NCBI RefSeq assembly: GCF_036227485.1
Contig: NZ_CP109479.1
Coordinates: 8,990,001 to 9,054,000 of the forward strand
DNA length: 64,000 nucleotides
Source: Streptomyces sp. NBC_01451
GTDB lineage: Bacteria > Actinomycetota > Actinomycetes > Streptomycetales > Streptomycetaceae
Direction: 5' to 3'
Shown here: positions 25,512 to 34,230 of the stretch, in pieces
Layout: the number at the start of each line of letters is the position of its first letter
Position numbering within the stretch: the stretch's first letter is position 1
Made by a program: the position numbers and the translations under genes
The notes under the pieces: model-generated
Database searches by the model: none
Told to the model about the DNA's origin: nothing
The model's input: only the letters and a program-made list of their open reading frames with translations

Positions 25512-26458
25512 GCACCCCGGACGCCGTCTTCCGGCCCATCACCCATCTGCGCCATGTCGACCTGGCCGTACCGGACTTCGACACACAGCGTGCCTTCTAC
25601 GGCACCACCTGGGGCCTGACCGAGATCGCGAACGACAGCGGAATCACGTTCTTCGCCGCCGAGGGCAGCCCCGAGCAGTACATCGTGCGGATCCGCAAGG
25701 ACGAGCGCAAGCGGATGGACCTGATCGCCTTCGGCGCCGTCTCCACCGCCGCCGTGGACGAACTCGCGCTGCGACTGGCCCGGGCGGAAGTGCAACTCGT
25801 CTCCGAACCGGCGGAGTTGCACACCCCGGGGGGTGGCTACGGCTTCCGCTTCTTCGATCCGGACGGGCGGGTCGTCGAGGTGTCGGCGGAGGTCGCGACC
25901 CGTGCCCACCGCAGGATCGAGGAACGCGAGGCCATTCCCGTACGGCTCTCGCACTGCGTGGTCAACTCCCAGGACCCGCAAGGGCTGCGGGACTTCTACG
26001 TCCGGCACCTCGGGTTCCGGCTCACCGACACCCTCTGCTCGGCCCACATGGGCGACCTCATGTACTTCCTGCGGTGCAGCCCACTCCACCACTCCTTCGC
26101 CATCGCACGCGGACCCCATGTCTCCCTGCACCACGCCTCGTTCGAGATGCGGGGCGTCGAGGAGTACATGCGCGGCACAGGTCGTGCCCTGCGTGCCGGG
26201 ACCAGGCTCACCTGGGGCCCGGGCCGCCATCTGGCCGGCGACAACACCTTCTCCTACTTCCACGACCCGCACGGCAACACCGTCGAGTACACGACCGAAC
26301 TCGCCGTCCTCGAAGAGGACCTGTGGCATCCCGGCCGTCACGACGTCGACGACCCGATCACCCAGGACCAGTGGGGGACGGCCGATCCGATGAGCGAGTC
26401 GGTCGCCAAGGAGCAGTTCAACGATCCCGACGTCCTGTTCGTCGCGCCGCCCGTCTGA
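25508..26458 (+). CDS. Two-domain VOC protein, extradiol ring-cleavage dioxygenase-like
   Basis: 316 residues with two VOC domains. Domain 1 begins ITHLRHVDLAVPDFDTQRAFYGTTWGL. Domain 2 begins PVRLSHCVVNSQDPQGLRDFYVRHLGFRL, near residue 143. Candidate iron ligands in domain 2 are His (LSHCV), His (LHHASFEM) and Glu (NTVEYTTEL), the usual 2-His-1-Glu facial triad of type I extradiol dioxygenases. The C-terminal HDPHGNTVEYTTE block is characteristic. It probably cleaves a catechol-type ring in this pathway, with the adjacent FAH protein processing the product. Confidence 0.85.
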   Translation: MSTPDAVFRPITHLRHVDLAVPDFDTQRAFYGTTWGLTEIANDSGITFFAAEGSPEQYIVRIRKDERKRMDLIAFGAVSTAAVDELALRLARAEVQLVSEPAELHTPGGGYGFRFFDPDGRVVEVSAEVATRAHRRIEEREAIPVRLSHCVVNSQDPQGLRDFYVRHLGFRLTDTLCSAHMGDLMYFLRCSPLHHSFAIARGPHVSLHHASFEMRGVEEYMRGTGRALRAGTRLTWGPGRHLAGDNTFSYFHDPHGNTVEYTTELAVLEEDLWHPGRHDVDDPITQDQWGTADPMSESVAKEQFNDPDVLFVAPPV

Positions 26459-26495
26459 GAAGCCGACCCGAACTCACCTGAGAAAGGCCGCAGTT

Positions 26496-27797
26496 GTGGC
26501 AGAGATCCTGAAGCACGCCGTACCCGGGGCCGAGGTGGCCGCCTCGCTCGCCCACGTGCGCGAGACCGTGACCGGCGTCATCGCCGACATCCGCGAGCGC
26601 GGTGACGCCGCCGTGCGCGAGTACTCCGAGAAGTTCGACGACTGGAGCCCGGACTCCTTCCGGCTCTCCGACGAGGAGGTCGAGAAGATCGTCGCGTCGG
26701 TGCCCGAGCAGGTCATCGCCGACATCCGCTTCGTCCAGGACCAGGTCCGCGCCTTCGCCCGGCAACAGCTGGACTCCATGCGGGAGTTCGAGGTGGAGAC
26801 ACTGCCCGGCGTCAGGCTCGGGCAGAAGCACATCCCCGTACAGGCCGCCGGCGCCTATGTCCCGGGCGGCCGTTACCCGCTCACCGCCTCCGCCCACATG
26901 ACCGTCGTCACCGCCAAGGTCGCGGGCGTGCCGCGCGTCGTCGCCTGCACACCGCCGATCCGTGGTGAGATACCGGCCGCCACCGTCGCCGCGATGCATC
27001 TGGCCGGCGCGGACGAGATCTGGCTCCTCGGCGGAGTGCAGGCGGTCGCCGCGATGTCGGTCGGGACGGACTCGATGCGCCCCGTCAACCTGATCGCCGG
27101 GCCCGGCAACGCCTACGTGGCCGAGGCCAAGCGGCAACTGTTCGGCGAGATCGGCATCGACCTCTTCGCCGGACCGACCGAGATCCTCGTCCTCGCCGAC
27201 GCGGACGCCGACCCGTTCGTCTGCGCGGTCGACCTGCTCTCCCAGGCGGAGCACGGTCCGGACTCACCGGCCGTCCTCATCACCACCTCCCGCGAGGTCG
27301 CCGAGCGGACCATCGCCGAGGTGGAACGGCTCCTCCCCGCCATGCCCACCCGTGACTTCGCGGGGCCGGCCTGGCGCGACCACGGCCAGGTGCACGTCGT
27401 CGACACCCTGGACGAGATGTACGCGCTGGCCGACGACCTCGCCTTCGAACACGTGGAGGTCCTGACCGCCGAACCGCGTCTGGCGCTGGAGAAGATGACC
27501 CAGTACGGCGCCCTGTTCCTCGGCGAGGGCACCTGCGTGTCGTTCGGCGACAAGGTCATCGGCACCAACCACGTGCTGCCCACGCGGGGTGCCGCCCGCT
27601 ACACCGGGGGCCTGTGGGTGGGGAAGTACCTCAAGACGGTGACCTACCAGGAGGTCACCGACACCGCCTCGCAGGCACTCCTCGGCCGTCTCTGCGGGCG
27701 CGCCTCCCGCGTCGAGCTGTTCGAGGGCCACGCCCGCTCCGGCGACGTACGCGCGGCGAAGGCCGAGGGCGACGAACTGCCGTGGAACAGCGCATGA
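26496..27797 (+). CDS. Histidinol dehydrogenase-like alcohol dehydrogenase
   Basis: 433 residues, full-length HisD fold. NLIAGPGNAYVAEAKR near residue 200, GPTEILVLAD, the zinc-ligand region DLLSQAEHGPDS near 245, and GTNHVLPTRGAARYTGGLWVG near 350 are all present. It sits away from histidine genes inside a degradation operon, so it is more likely a catabolic HisD paralogue oxidising an alcohol to a carboxylate in two NAD-linked steps, as in sulfopropanediol dehydrogenase. GTG start with GAAAGG upstream. It overlaps the next SDR by ATGA. Confidence 0.87.
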   Translation: MAEILKHAVPGAEVAASLAHVRETVTGVIADIRERGDAAVREYSEKFDDWSPDSFRLSDEEVEKIVASVPEQVIADIRFVQDQVRAFARQQLDSMREFEVETLPGVRLGQKHIPVQAAGAYVPGGRYPLTASAHMTVVTAKVAGVPRVVACTPPIRGEIPAATVAAMHLAGADEIWLLGGVQAVAAMSVGTDSMRPVNLIAGPGNAYVAEAKRQLFGEIGIDLFAGPTEILVLADADADPFVCAVDLLSQAEHGPDSPAVLITTSREVAERTIAEVERLLPAMPTRDFAGPAWRDHGQVHVVDTLDEMYALADDLAFEHVEVLTAEPRLALEKMTQYGALFLGEGTCVSFGDKVIGTNHVLPTRGAARYTGGLWVGKYLKTVTYQEVTDTASQALLGRLCGRASRVELFEGHARSGDVRAAKAEGDELPWNSA

Positions 27798-28588
27798 GCC
27801 CGTATCCGAACCAGTGCAACGACCTGCGTGGGCGTACGGCGCTCATCACCGGCGGGGGAGGGCCGCTCGGGCGGGCGTTCGCGTCGTCGCTGTCGGACGC
27901 CGGGGCCCGGGTGGTCCTCGTCGGCCGCGACGAGGCCGCCCTCACCGACGCGGCGGACCGGATCGCCAAGGAGGGCGGTGAGGCGCGTACGGCGGTGTGC
28001 GACGTCTCCGACCCGGAGTCGGTGCGCGCGCTGGCGGATCAACTGGCCGACGAGGACGTGTCGTTGCTGGTCAACAACGCGGGCGTGGCGGGTCCGGTGA
28101 GACCGCTCGTCGACATCGAACCGGACGAGTGGGACGACGTGTTCGCCGCCAACGTGCGGGGCGTCTATCTGATGTGCCGGGCCTTCCTGCCGCCCATGCT
28201 GACGGCGGGCCGCGGAGACATCGTCAACATCGCCTCGGTCAGCGGCAAGCGCCCCCTGCTCCACCGCACTCCCTACACGGCGTCGAAGATGGCACTCCTC
28301 GGCCTCACCCGCACCCTCGCAGGTGAGGCCGGACCGCGGGGCGTCTCGGTCAACTCCCTTTCCCCGGGCCCGGTTCGGGGACCGCGCATGGACCGCAACT
28401 TCCGTCTGACGGCCGAACTGACCGGCTGCACACGGCAGGAGGCGGAACGGGACTTCGTGTCCCGGGCCGCGCTGGGACGCCTCGTCGAGGCGGACGAGGT
28501 GGCCCGGGCCCTGCTGGCGATGCTCGCGATGCCGGGCCTGTGCGGGGCGGACATCGACCTGTCGGCGGGCATGATCGCCCCGGCGTGA
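27794..28588 (+). CDS. Short-chain dehydrogenase/reductase
   Basis: A 264-residue classical SDR: ITGGGGPLGRAFA near residue 19, NNAG near 95, and a catalytic NIASVSG...YTASK that is intact. LVGRDEA suggests NADP preference through the arginine. The ATGA overlap with the HisD-like gene makes it the last member of the rightward catabolic operon (FAH, VOC, HisD-like, SDR). It would reduce or oxidise a keto/hydroxy intermediate. The substrate is not assignable. Confidence 0.88.
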   Translation: MSPYPNQCNDLRGRTALITGGGGPLGRAFASSLSDAGARVVLVGRDEAALTDAADRIAKEGGEARTAVCDVSDPESVRALADQLADEDVSLLVNNAGVAGPVRPLVDIEPDEWDDVFAANVRGVYLMCRAFLPPMLTAGRGDIVNIASVSGKRPLLHRTPYTASKMALLGLTRTLAGEAGPRGVSVNSLSPGPVRGPRMDRNFRLTAELTGCTRQEAERDFVSRAALGRLVEADEVARALLAMLAMPGLCGADIDLSAGMIAPA

Positions 28589-28660
28589 CCTCCTGAACCC
28601 GCCCGATGTGCAAGCCCTGTTGCCACTCTTTGTGAACGCCATGAACCGGGCCGCACGATC

Positions 28661-28670
28661 CGAGGCATCG
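28661..28670. promoter_or_regulatory. Third CGAGGCATCG motif, upstream of secreted protein
   Basis: CGAGGCATCG sits in the 269-base gap between the SDR stop (28588) and the secreted protein start (28858), preceded by GATC to give GATCC-GAG-GCATC. It is the same 10-mer as at 18385 and 24386. The rest of the gap shows no gene. Confidence 0.35.
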
Positions 28671-28857
28671 GGTTCCGGGATGTGTAAGCCGAACGCCTTC
28701 TCCCCTGTGAGCAGGGCTGTTTCACTCGGCTTGTGCACCCACCGGTGCCCCGAGTCCGAGCCGTGGCCGCCGTGTCGAGGCGGCCGGACAGTAACTCCGC
28801 GCGACTGGCGTACCCGCTCTGATCCCGTCGCGCACTCGATCCCTGGGAAGGCTTGCC

Positions 28858-30762
28858 ATGACGCTGATCACCCGACGCTCGATTCTCATCGCCGGTACCG
28901 CGACCGCCGGTGCCGTACTGGCCCCGGTGCCCTCCGCGACCGCCGCGCCGGCGACCGCTCGGGGCACGCGGATCACGGTCGCCGCCGGGGAGACGTACGA
29001 GCTCTCCGCGACCACCCGCGTGGCCCGGCTGTCCATCGCCGAGGGCGGAACGATCGTCGCCCCCGACGGCCACAGCGTCACCCTGACCGTCGACGGCGTC
29101 GAGACGGGCCAGCGGCTGACCGCCACCGGCGGCACGCGGACGCTGATCCAGGCCGGCACATATCGCGGCGACGTCGTCCTGACGGTGGCCGAGGCGAACC
29201 CGGTGACCTACGAGACACTCACCTTCCCCTTCCGCCAGGCCCTCTACGTGGACGCCGACGGCGTGGAGCGTGCCAAGTCCGTGCTGACCAGCGTCATCGG
29301 GGGCCGGCTCACCGACACCGTCGCGAAGGACGTGTCGATCACCTCGACCGGCGAGTGCTTCGACGGCGTGTACGTGAAGGACGCCGACTACACCCTGGAA
29401 CGGCCCGTCATCTCCCTCACCGGGAACGGGCGTTGCGACTTCGCCGGATACGGTGCCGCGGTGGTCGGCGCCGGGGCCGCGACCACTCTTGTCGTCGACG
29501 GCGCGCGCATCACGACCAAGGGCGTCGTCCGTACCGGTGTCATCGCCGACGCCGGCGCGAACGTCGTCGTCAAGAACTCCCGGATCCACACCCGCAACGG
29601 CGTCCTGCCCGCCGACTACCAGGCCACCGTGGAGACGCCGTACATGCAGTCGGTGCCCTGGATGCTCGGCCTCGACGGAAACGTCCGCGCCACCAACCTC
29701 ATCGGCGCCGGGAGCCGGGCCACCTACCTCGACTCGACGGTGTTCTCCGAGACCTGGGGCGCGCTGTCCGTGGAGGGCGGCCAGGGCCTGAAACTGACGG
29801 TGGTCAACAGCCGGGTCGGCAACACCGGTTCGTACGGCTACGGCACCTACGCCATCGGCGACGCGACGGTCCGCGTCCTCGGCTCCCGGTTCGACGTCGG
29901 CAGCTACGCGACGATCATCGCGGGCCCCGCGGCGAACGTGCACTACGGCGACAGCACGCGCGAAGCCGTCGCCGCGCTCAACGCCGAACTCGAACTCGGC
30001 CTGAGCAAGGCCGAGTTGCAGGCCGTACCGGCCCGGAACACGGTCGTGAACTCAGGGCACTTCGGCTACATGTTCTTCGGCGCCGGAACGCTGACGCTCG
30101 ACGGCGGGACTGTCGTCAACTCCGAGAAGGCCACCTTCCTCAACAAGGGCCAGCGGACCACGATCACGGTCGACGGCTCCCGGGGCGCCCGCCTCAACCC
30201 GCGCAACGGGATCGTCCTTCAGATGATGGAACTGGACGACCCGGGCCCGGTCCGCGTCGACGGCAGGATGATGAACGTCGGCGTCTACACCGAGCCCACC
30301 GGCGACCCCGCCAAGGACACCGCCTTCGACGTCACCGCCGTCCACACCACCGACGGGGCCGCCACCTTCACCTCCATCGCGCTCAAGGGCGACTTCTACA
30401 ACGGCATGCGCAAGGGCAAGAACATGGTCCTCACCTTCGACGACAGCAGCGTGCGGGGCGTCATCTCGGCCTCCAGCACCCGGCACCACGTCTCCACGAT
30501 CGACGCGTCCAACTTCTACGAGCTCGGCGAGGTCACCAACACGACGCGGGCGGCGGTGAACAACGGCGTGATAGTCGCGCTGGGCGCCGGCTCCACCTGG
30601 ACGGTCACCGGCACCTCGCACCTGACGAAGCTCACCCTCGCGGCCGACGCGGCGGTCGAGGCACCCAGCGGCAAGAAGCTGACCATGACTGTCGACGGGA
30701 CGGTCACACCCGTCGTGGCCGGGCAGACGTACGCCGGAGCGATCGCACTGACCGTGGGGTGA
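28858..30762 (+). CDS. Tat-type secreted protein, probable right-handed beta-helix
   Basis: 634 residues. A twin-arginine-type signal begins MTLITRRSILIAGTATAG with an Ala-rich cleavage region near residue 30. The mature part is a run of short beta-strand repeats rich in Thr, Val, Gly and Asn (for example VVKNSRIHTRNGVL, TVVNSRVGNTGSYGYG, TVVNSGHFGYMFFGAG), the pattern expected of a parallel beta-helix like pectate lyases or adhesins. Related segments near residues 30-90 and 560-634 (TVDG.....GQ.....G) bracket the protein. No catalytic motif is recognised. A polysaccharide-binding or lyase-like function is only a guess. Confidence 0.7.
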   Translation: MTLITRRSILIAGTATAGAVLAPVPSATAAPATARGTRITVAAGETYELSATTRVARLSIAEGGTIVAPDGHSVTLTVDGVETGQRLTATGGTRTLIQAGTYRGDVVLTVAEANPVTYETLTFPFRQALYVDADGVERAKSVLTSVIGGRLTDTVAKDVSITSTGECFDGVYVKDADYTLERPVISLTGNGRCDFAGYGAAVVGAGAATTLVVDGARITTKGVVRTGVIADAGANVVVKNSRIHTRNGVLPADYQATVETPYMQSVPWMLGLDGNVRATNLIGAGSRATYLDSTVFSETWGALSVEGGQGLKLTVVNSRVGNTGSYGYGTYAIGDATVRVLGSRFDVGSYATIIAGPAANVHYGDSTREAVAALNAELELGLSKAELQAVPARNTVVNSGHFGYMFFGAGTLTLDGGTVVNSEKATFLNKGQRTTITVDGSRGARLNPRNGIVLQMMELDDPGPVRVDGRMMNVGVYTEPTGDPAKDTAFDVTAVHTTDGAATFTSIALKGDFYNGMRKGKNMVLTFDDSSVRGVISASSTRHHVSTIDASNFYELGEVTNTTRAAVNNGVIVALGAGSTWTVTGTSHLTKLTLAADAAVEAPSGKKLTMTVDGTVTPVVAGQTYAGAIALTVG

Positions 30763-30783
30763 GCCGTTCCTCGGGAGGAGACC

Positions 30784-30807
30784 CCGGGTCCGCTCACGCG
30801 GACCCGG
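30784..30807. terminator. Hairpin between convergent genes
   Basis: Perfect 10-bp stem CCGGGTCCGC / GCGGACCCGG with a TCAC loop, 22 bases after the beta-helix gene. The ancestral stop of the convergent SnoaL-like pseudogene (30794-30796) lies within its loop region. Confidence 0.75.
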
Positions 30808-31146
30808 CCTCCTGCGCCTGCCGCGCGATCCACTCGAACCCGGCGACCATGGCCACCGACAGCGCCCGCGCGGCGGACAGCGGACGGACAGCGGACGGAC
30901 CTTGACCGTCAGCTCGGCGATCAGACCGGCCTCGTCGAGGTGCGGGAAGTCGCAGCCCTGAATCCCGCGCTCGCCGACCCGCGCCCTGAACACCAGCGCG
31001 CGGTCACGGCTGTCCGGAGCGCCGGTCTCCCGCCCGTACCGGAAGTCCTCGAAGACCCGGGACACACCGCGCGGGATCGCCTCGGTGATCGCCTTCCCGG
31101 GGTACGGCCGGAACGCGACCGGACCGCTGAACACGACGTTCTCCAC
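30794..31146 (-). pseudogene. SnoaL/NTF2-like gene broken by an 11-bp duplication
   Basis: Reading leftward from 31146 (GTG), the protein starts ENVVFSGPVAFRPYPGKAI and continues to VKVRPLS, a SnoaL-like NTF2-fold protein including the typical CDFPHLDEAGLI strand. It then loses frame at a tandem duplication of an 11-mer (30877-30898). Removing one copy restores AARALSVAMVAGFEWIARQ and a proper TGA at 30794, giving about 113 residues. Family members are usually somewhat longer at the N-terminus, so the 5' end may also be lost; the methyltransferase gene starts 35 bases away in the other direction. As it stands, translation would run on for hundreds of codons antisense to the beta-helix gene. 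Confidence 0.75.
30877..30898. repeat. 11-bp tandem duplication causing a frameshift
   Basis: Two perfect adjacent copies of ACAGCGGACGG (30877-30887 and 30888-30898). Deleting one restores the C-terminus of the SnoaL-like reading frame. Confidence 0.85.
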
Positions 31147-31181
31147 GGTTCCGCCCCGTCCACGCGCCCTAAGCTGGGCCG

Positions 31182-31961
31182 ATGTTCAGCCCCGAAGGCC
31201 CCACCCTCCGTGAACTCGCCGTGCAGGCGCTGTCGTCCGTCGAGCACGGCTACGACCTGCTCGCGCCGAAGTTCGACCACACCCCGTTCCGTACACCGGA
31301 CACGATCCTCGACGCGGTGGCGTCGGCGCTCGCCCCGCTCGGGCCCTTCGACGACGGCCTCGACCTGTGCTGCGGCACCGGCGCCGGACTGGCGGTGCTG
31401 GAAGGGGTGTGCCGGGGGAGCGTCACCGGGATCGACATCAGCGCGGGCATGCTGGAGGTGGCCCGGCGGCGGGCGGGGGCGGGCGGACGTCCCGGCGGGC
31501 CGCGCGCCGCCCTGGTACGCGGCGACGCCCGGGCCCTGCCCTTCGCCCCCGCGTCCGGCTCCGCCCCCGCCTTCGATCTGGTCGTCAGCTTCGGGGCGTT
31601 CGGGCACTTCCTGCCGGGCGAGTTGCCGGGGCTGTTCGCCCAGGTCCACTCCGTGCTGCGGCCGGGCGGGCGCTTCGCCTTCCCCGTCGTGGCCCCGGCC
31701 CGCCCGGGAACGCGCGCCTACTGGGCGCTGCTCGGCTTCGACGCGGCGATGAGGATCCGCAACGCCGTGTGGAAGCCTCCGTTCGTCATGTACTACCGGG
31801 CCTTCCGGCTGGCCGACGTACGACGCGAGTTGGCGTACGCCGGCTTCGACGTGGAGACCCGCGCCCTGCCCGAGTTCGGGCGCAGGCCGGACGGCAGTCC
31901 GCGCTGCCGGATGGTGGTGGCGACGCGGACACCCGCCGGGCGACAGCCCGTCAGCTCTTGA
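31182..31961 (+). CDS. Class I SAM-dependent methyltransferase
   Basis: 259 residues. Motif I is [17 protein letters not shown] near residue 60, with acidic motif [26 protein letters not shown] near 128 and [11 protein letters not shown]. The pattern is of the UbiE/Methyltransf_11 type with unknown small-molecule substrate. The ATG at 31182 follows an A/G-poor region without a good ribosome-binding site. Its 3' end overlaps the convergent alpha/beta hydrolase by 11 bases. Confidence 0.85.
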   Translation: MFSPEGPTLRELAVQALSSVEHGYDLLAPKFDHTPFRTPDTILDAVASALAPLGPFDDGLDLCCGTGAGLAVLEGVCRGSVTGIDISAGMLEVARRRAGAGGRPGGPRAALVRGDARALPFAPASGSAPAFDLVVSFGAFGHFLPGELPGLFAQVHSVLRPGGRFAFPVVAPARPGTRAYWALLGFDAAMRIRNAVWKPPFVMYYRAFRLADVRRELAYAGFDVETRALPEFGRRPDGSPRCRMVVATRTPAGRQPVSS

Positions 31962-32772
31962 TGAACTCCAGCAGGTCGGCGTTGAACGCCTTCTCGAAGT
32001 CGCCCACCAGGCCGTGCGGGGCACCCGGGTAGACCTTCAGCGTCGAGTCCTTGACCAGCTGGGCCGTCTTCTCCGCCGACGCGGCGATCGGCACGATCTG
32101 GTCGTCGGCGCCGTGCGCGATCAGCGTCGGGACGTCGATGCGGCCCAGGTCCTCGGTGAAGTCGGACTCCGAGAACTGCTTGACGCAGTCGTAGGCGGCC
32201 TTCAGCCCGACCTGCATGCTCCAGAGCCAGAACGCGCGACGCATGCCCTCGGACGGGGTCGCGTCCGGCCGGTTGAAGCCGAAGAAGGCCTCGCTGAGGT
32301 CCCAGTAGAACTGCGAACGGTCCGCCTCGACGCCCGCCCGGATACCGTCGAAGGCCTCGATGGGCGTGCCCTCGGGGTTGGTGTCGGTCTTCAGCATCAG
32401 CGGCGGCACCGCGCCCAGCAGCACGACCTTGGCCACGCGCCCCGTCCCGTGGCGGCCGATGTAGCGGGTCACTTCGCCGCCGCCGGTCGAGTGGCCGACG
32501 AGGATAACGTTGTCGAGGTCGAGCGACTCGATCAGTTCGGCCAGGTCGTCCGCGTACTGGTCCATGTGGTTGCCCTGCCAGGGCTGCGCGGAACGGCCGT
32601 GCCCGCGCCGGTCGTGCGCGATGGCCCGGAAGCCGTGCTCGGCGACCAGGCGGGACTGGCCGTCCCACGTGTCGGCGTTCAGCGGCCAGCCGTGGCTGAA
32701 CACCACCGGCTGTCCCGTGCCCCAGTCCTTGAAGAAGATCTCGGTGCCGTCGGAGGTGGTGAACGTACTCAT
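31951..32772 (-). CDS. Alpha/beta hydrolase, non-haem chloroperoxidase-like
   Basis: 273 residues. The oxyanion region is [15 protein letters not shown], the nucleophile elbow is [19 protein letters not shown] near residue 95, and the Asp/His part of the triad is in [12 protein letters not shown] and [17 protein letters not shown]. These motifs match the cofactor-free haloperoxidase/esterase group (CPO-type), which act mainly as esterases or perhydrolases. No signal peptide, so cytoplasmic. Monocistronic. Confidence 0.88.
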   Translation of the reverse strand: MSTFTTSDGTEIFFKDWGTGQPVVFSHGWPLNADTWDGQSRLVAEHGFRAIAHDRRGHGRSAQPWQGNHMDQYADDLAELIESLDLDNVILVGHSTGGGEVTRYIGRHGTGRVAKVVLLGAVPPLMLKTDTNPEGTPIEAFDGIRAGVEADRSQFYWDLSEAFFGFNRPDATPSEGMRRAFWLWSMQVGLKAAYDCVKQFSESDFTEDLGRIDVPTLIAHGADDQIVPIAASAEKTAQLVKDSTLKVYPGAPHGLVGDFEKAFNADLLEFIKS

Positions 32773-32942
32773 GTGTGCCTTTCGAGACGTTGGACATCAT
32801 CCGACGGACGCCCGGTCCGCTGCGCACCGTCGGATGTCATGCCTCGAAGCTATGCGCACATCGCCTTCACCGAATCTGTCATCTGACTACACCTGCCACC
32901 CGACCTGTACGACTCACATATGCACTGCGGTCCTTACCTAGG

Positions 32943-34109
32943 TCAGAGTGCGCTGTACAGGGCGTCGACCAGCGCCATCTTCCGCGGGTCGTCGGCGATA
33001 TGGGGACCCATGCGGTTCATCACATACCCCATCGACACTCCGCCGTCCGGGTCGGCCAGCCCGCAGGAACCGCCGAATCCGTCATGGCCGTACGCCCTCG
33101 GGTTGGGCCCGTAGGAGCCGCCCGGGCCGCTCAGCCACAGCCCGAGCGCGATCTCCGTGTCGTGGCCGAAACCGGCGCCGAGCACCAGGTCGCGGCAGCT
33201 GCCCTGCCCCTCGCGCACCCGCTCGGCCGCCTCGGCGGAGAGGACGCGCCGGCCGCCGTACGAGCCCTGTCCGGCGAAGACGCCGTACAGCGCGGCGATC
33301 GCGCGTGCCGTGCCGTGGCCGTTGGCCGCCGGTATCTCGGCGGCCCGCCACTCGGGGCTGTTCGCCACCGCCGGACCCGTGAGGGGATTGGCCAGGGCGG
33401 CGATCGCCGTGGGCGTCAACTGGGCGAAGACCGCGGCCTGTTCGCTGGTCGAGGCGGCCGGTGGCTGCACCAGTTCGGCGGCCCGTCCGGCCTCCTTCTC
33501 CGGCAGCCCGATGGTGAAGTCGATGCCCAGGGGCCCGGTCACCTCCCGCTCCAGGAAGGCGCCCGGGAGTAGCCCCGACACCCGGCGGACCACCTCACCG
33601 ACCAGGAAGCCGTACGTCAGCGCGTGATAGCCGGACCGCGTCCCCGGCTCCCACCAGGGTTCCGTCGCCGCCAGTCGGCCGGTTGTCAGCTCCCAGTCGT
33701 AGAGGTCGGCGAGCGAGTGCGGCTCACGCAGGCCGGACAGACCCGCCCGGTGCGACAGCAGATGCCGTACGAGCACGCCCTCCTTGCCGGCCGCGGCGAA
33801 CTCCGGCCAGTACGCGGCCACCGGGGCGTCGAGGTCGAGCAGCCCCCGGTCGGCGAGGATGTGCGCGCACAGCGCCACCGGGCCCTTGGACGTCGACCAC
33901 ACGTTGACGAGCGTGTCGCGCTCCCACGCGCGTGTGCGCCCTCCGTCGGCCCAGCCGGCCCAGAGGTCGACTACCGTCTCGCCGCCGACCGTGACGCTCA
34001 CCGCCGCGCCCAGCTCCCCGCGGTCGCGGAAGTTCTCCTCGAACGCCGTGCGCACCGCCGAGAAGCGTGCGTCGCAGTCGCCGTGTACATGTGGCACGTG
34101 CTCGGACAT
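32943..34109 (-). CDS. Serine hydrolase, class C beta-lactamase/EstB family
   Basis: 388 residues. The active-site Ser-x-x-Lys is STSK in VNVWSTSKGPVALC near residue 72. The second motif is a Tyr in GTRSGYHALTYGFLVGEV near 165, and a His-x-Gly-like HDGFGGS is near 345. No signal peptide, unlike true beta-lactamases. This fits cytoplasmic esterases of the EstB/lipolytic family VIII. A CGGAGGG box precedes the ATG. The substrate is unknown. Confidence 0.87.
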   Translation of the reverse strand: MSEHVPHVHGDCDARFSAVRTAFEENFRDRGELGAAVSVTVGGETVVDLWAGWADGGRTRAWERDTLVNVWSTSKGPVALCAHILADRGLLDLDAPVAAYWPEFAAAGKEGVLVRHLLSHRAGLSGLREPHSLADLYDWELTTGRLAATEPWWEPGTRSGYHALTYGFLVGEVVRRVSGLLPGAFLEREVTGPLGIDFTIGLPEKEAGRAAELVQPPAASTSEQAAVFAQLTPTAIAALANPLTGPAVANSPEWRAAEIPAANGHGTARAIAALYGVFAGQGSYGGRRVLSAEAAERVREGQGSCRDLVLGAGFGHDTEIALGLWLSGPGGSYGPNPRAYGHDGFGGSCGLADPDGGVSMGYVMNRMGPHIADDPRKMALVDALYSAL

Positions 34110-34230
34110 GGGCCCTCCGTGGTCCGCCGGAACACCGGGCCACGACGCTGTGACCCGGCACGGACGAACATACCGACTGGTCGGATCGCGCGGAAGGCGT
34201 CGGAAACGACCAGTTCCGCGTACCGGCCCG

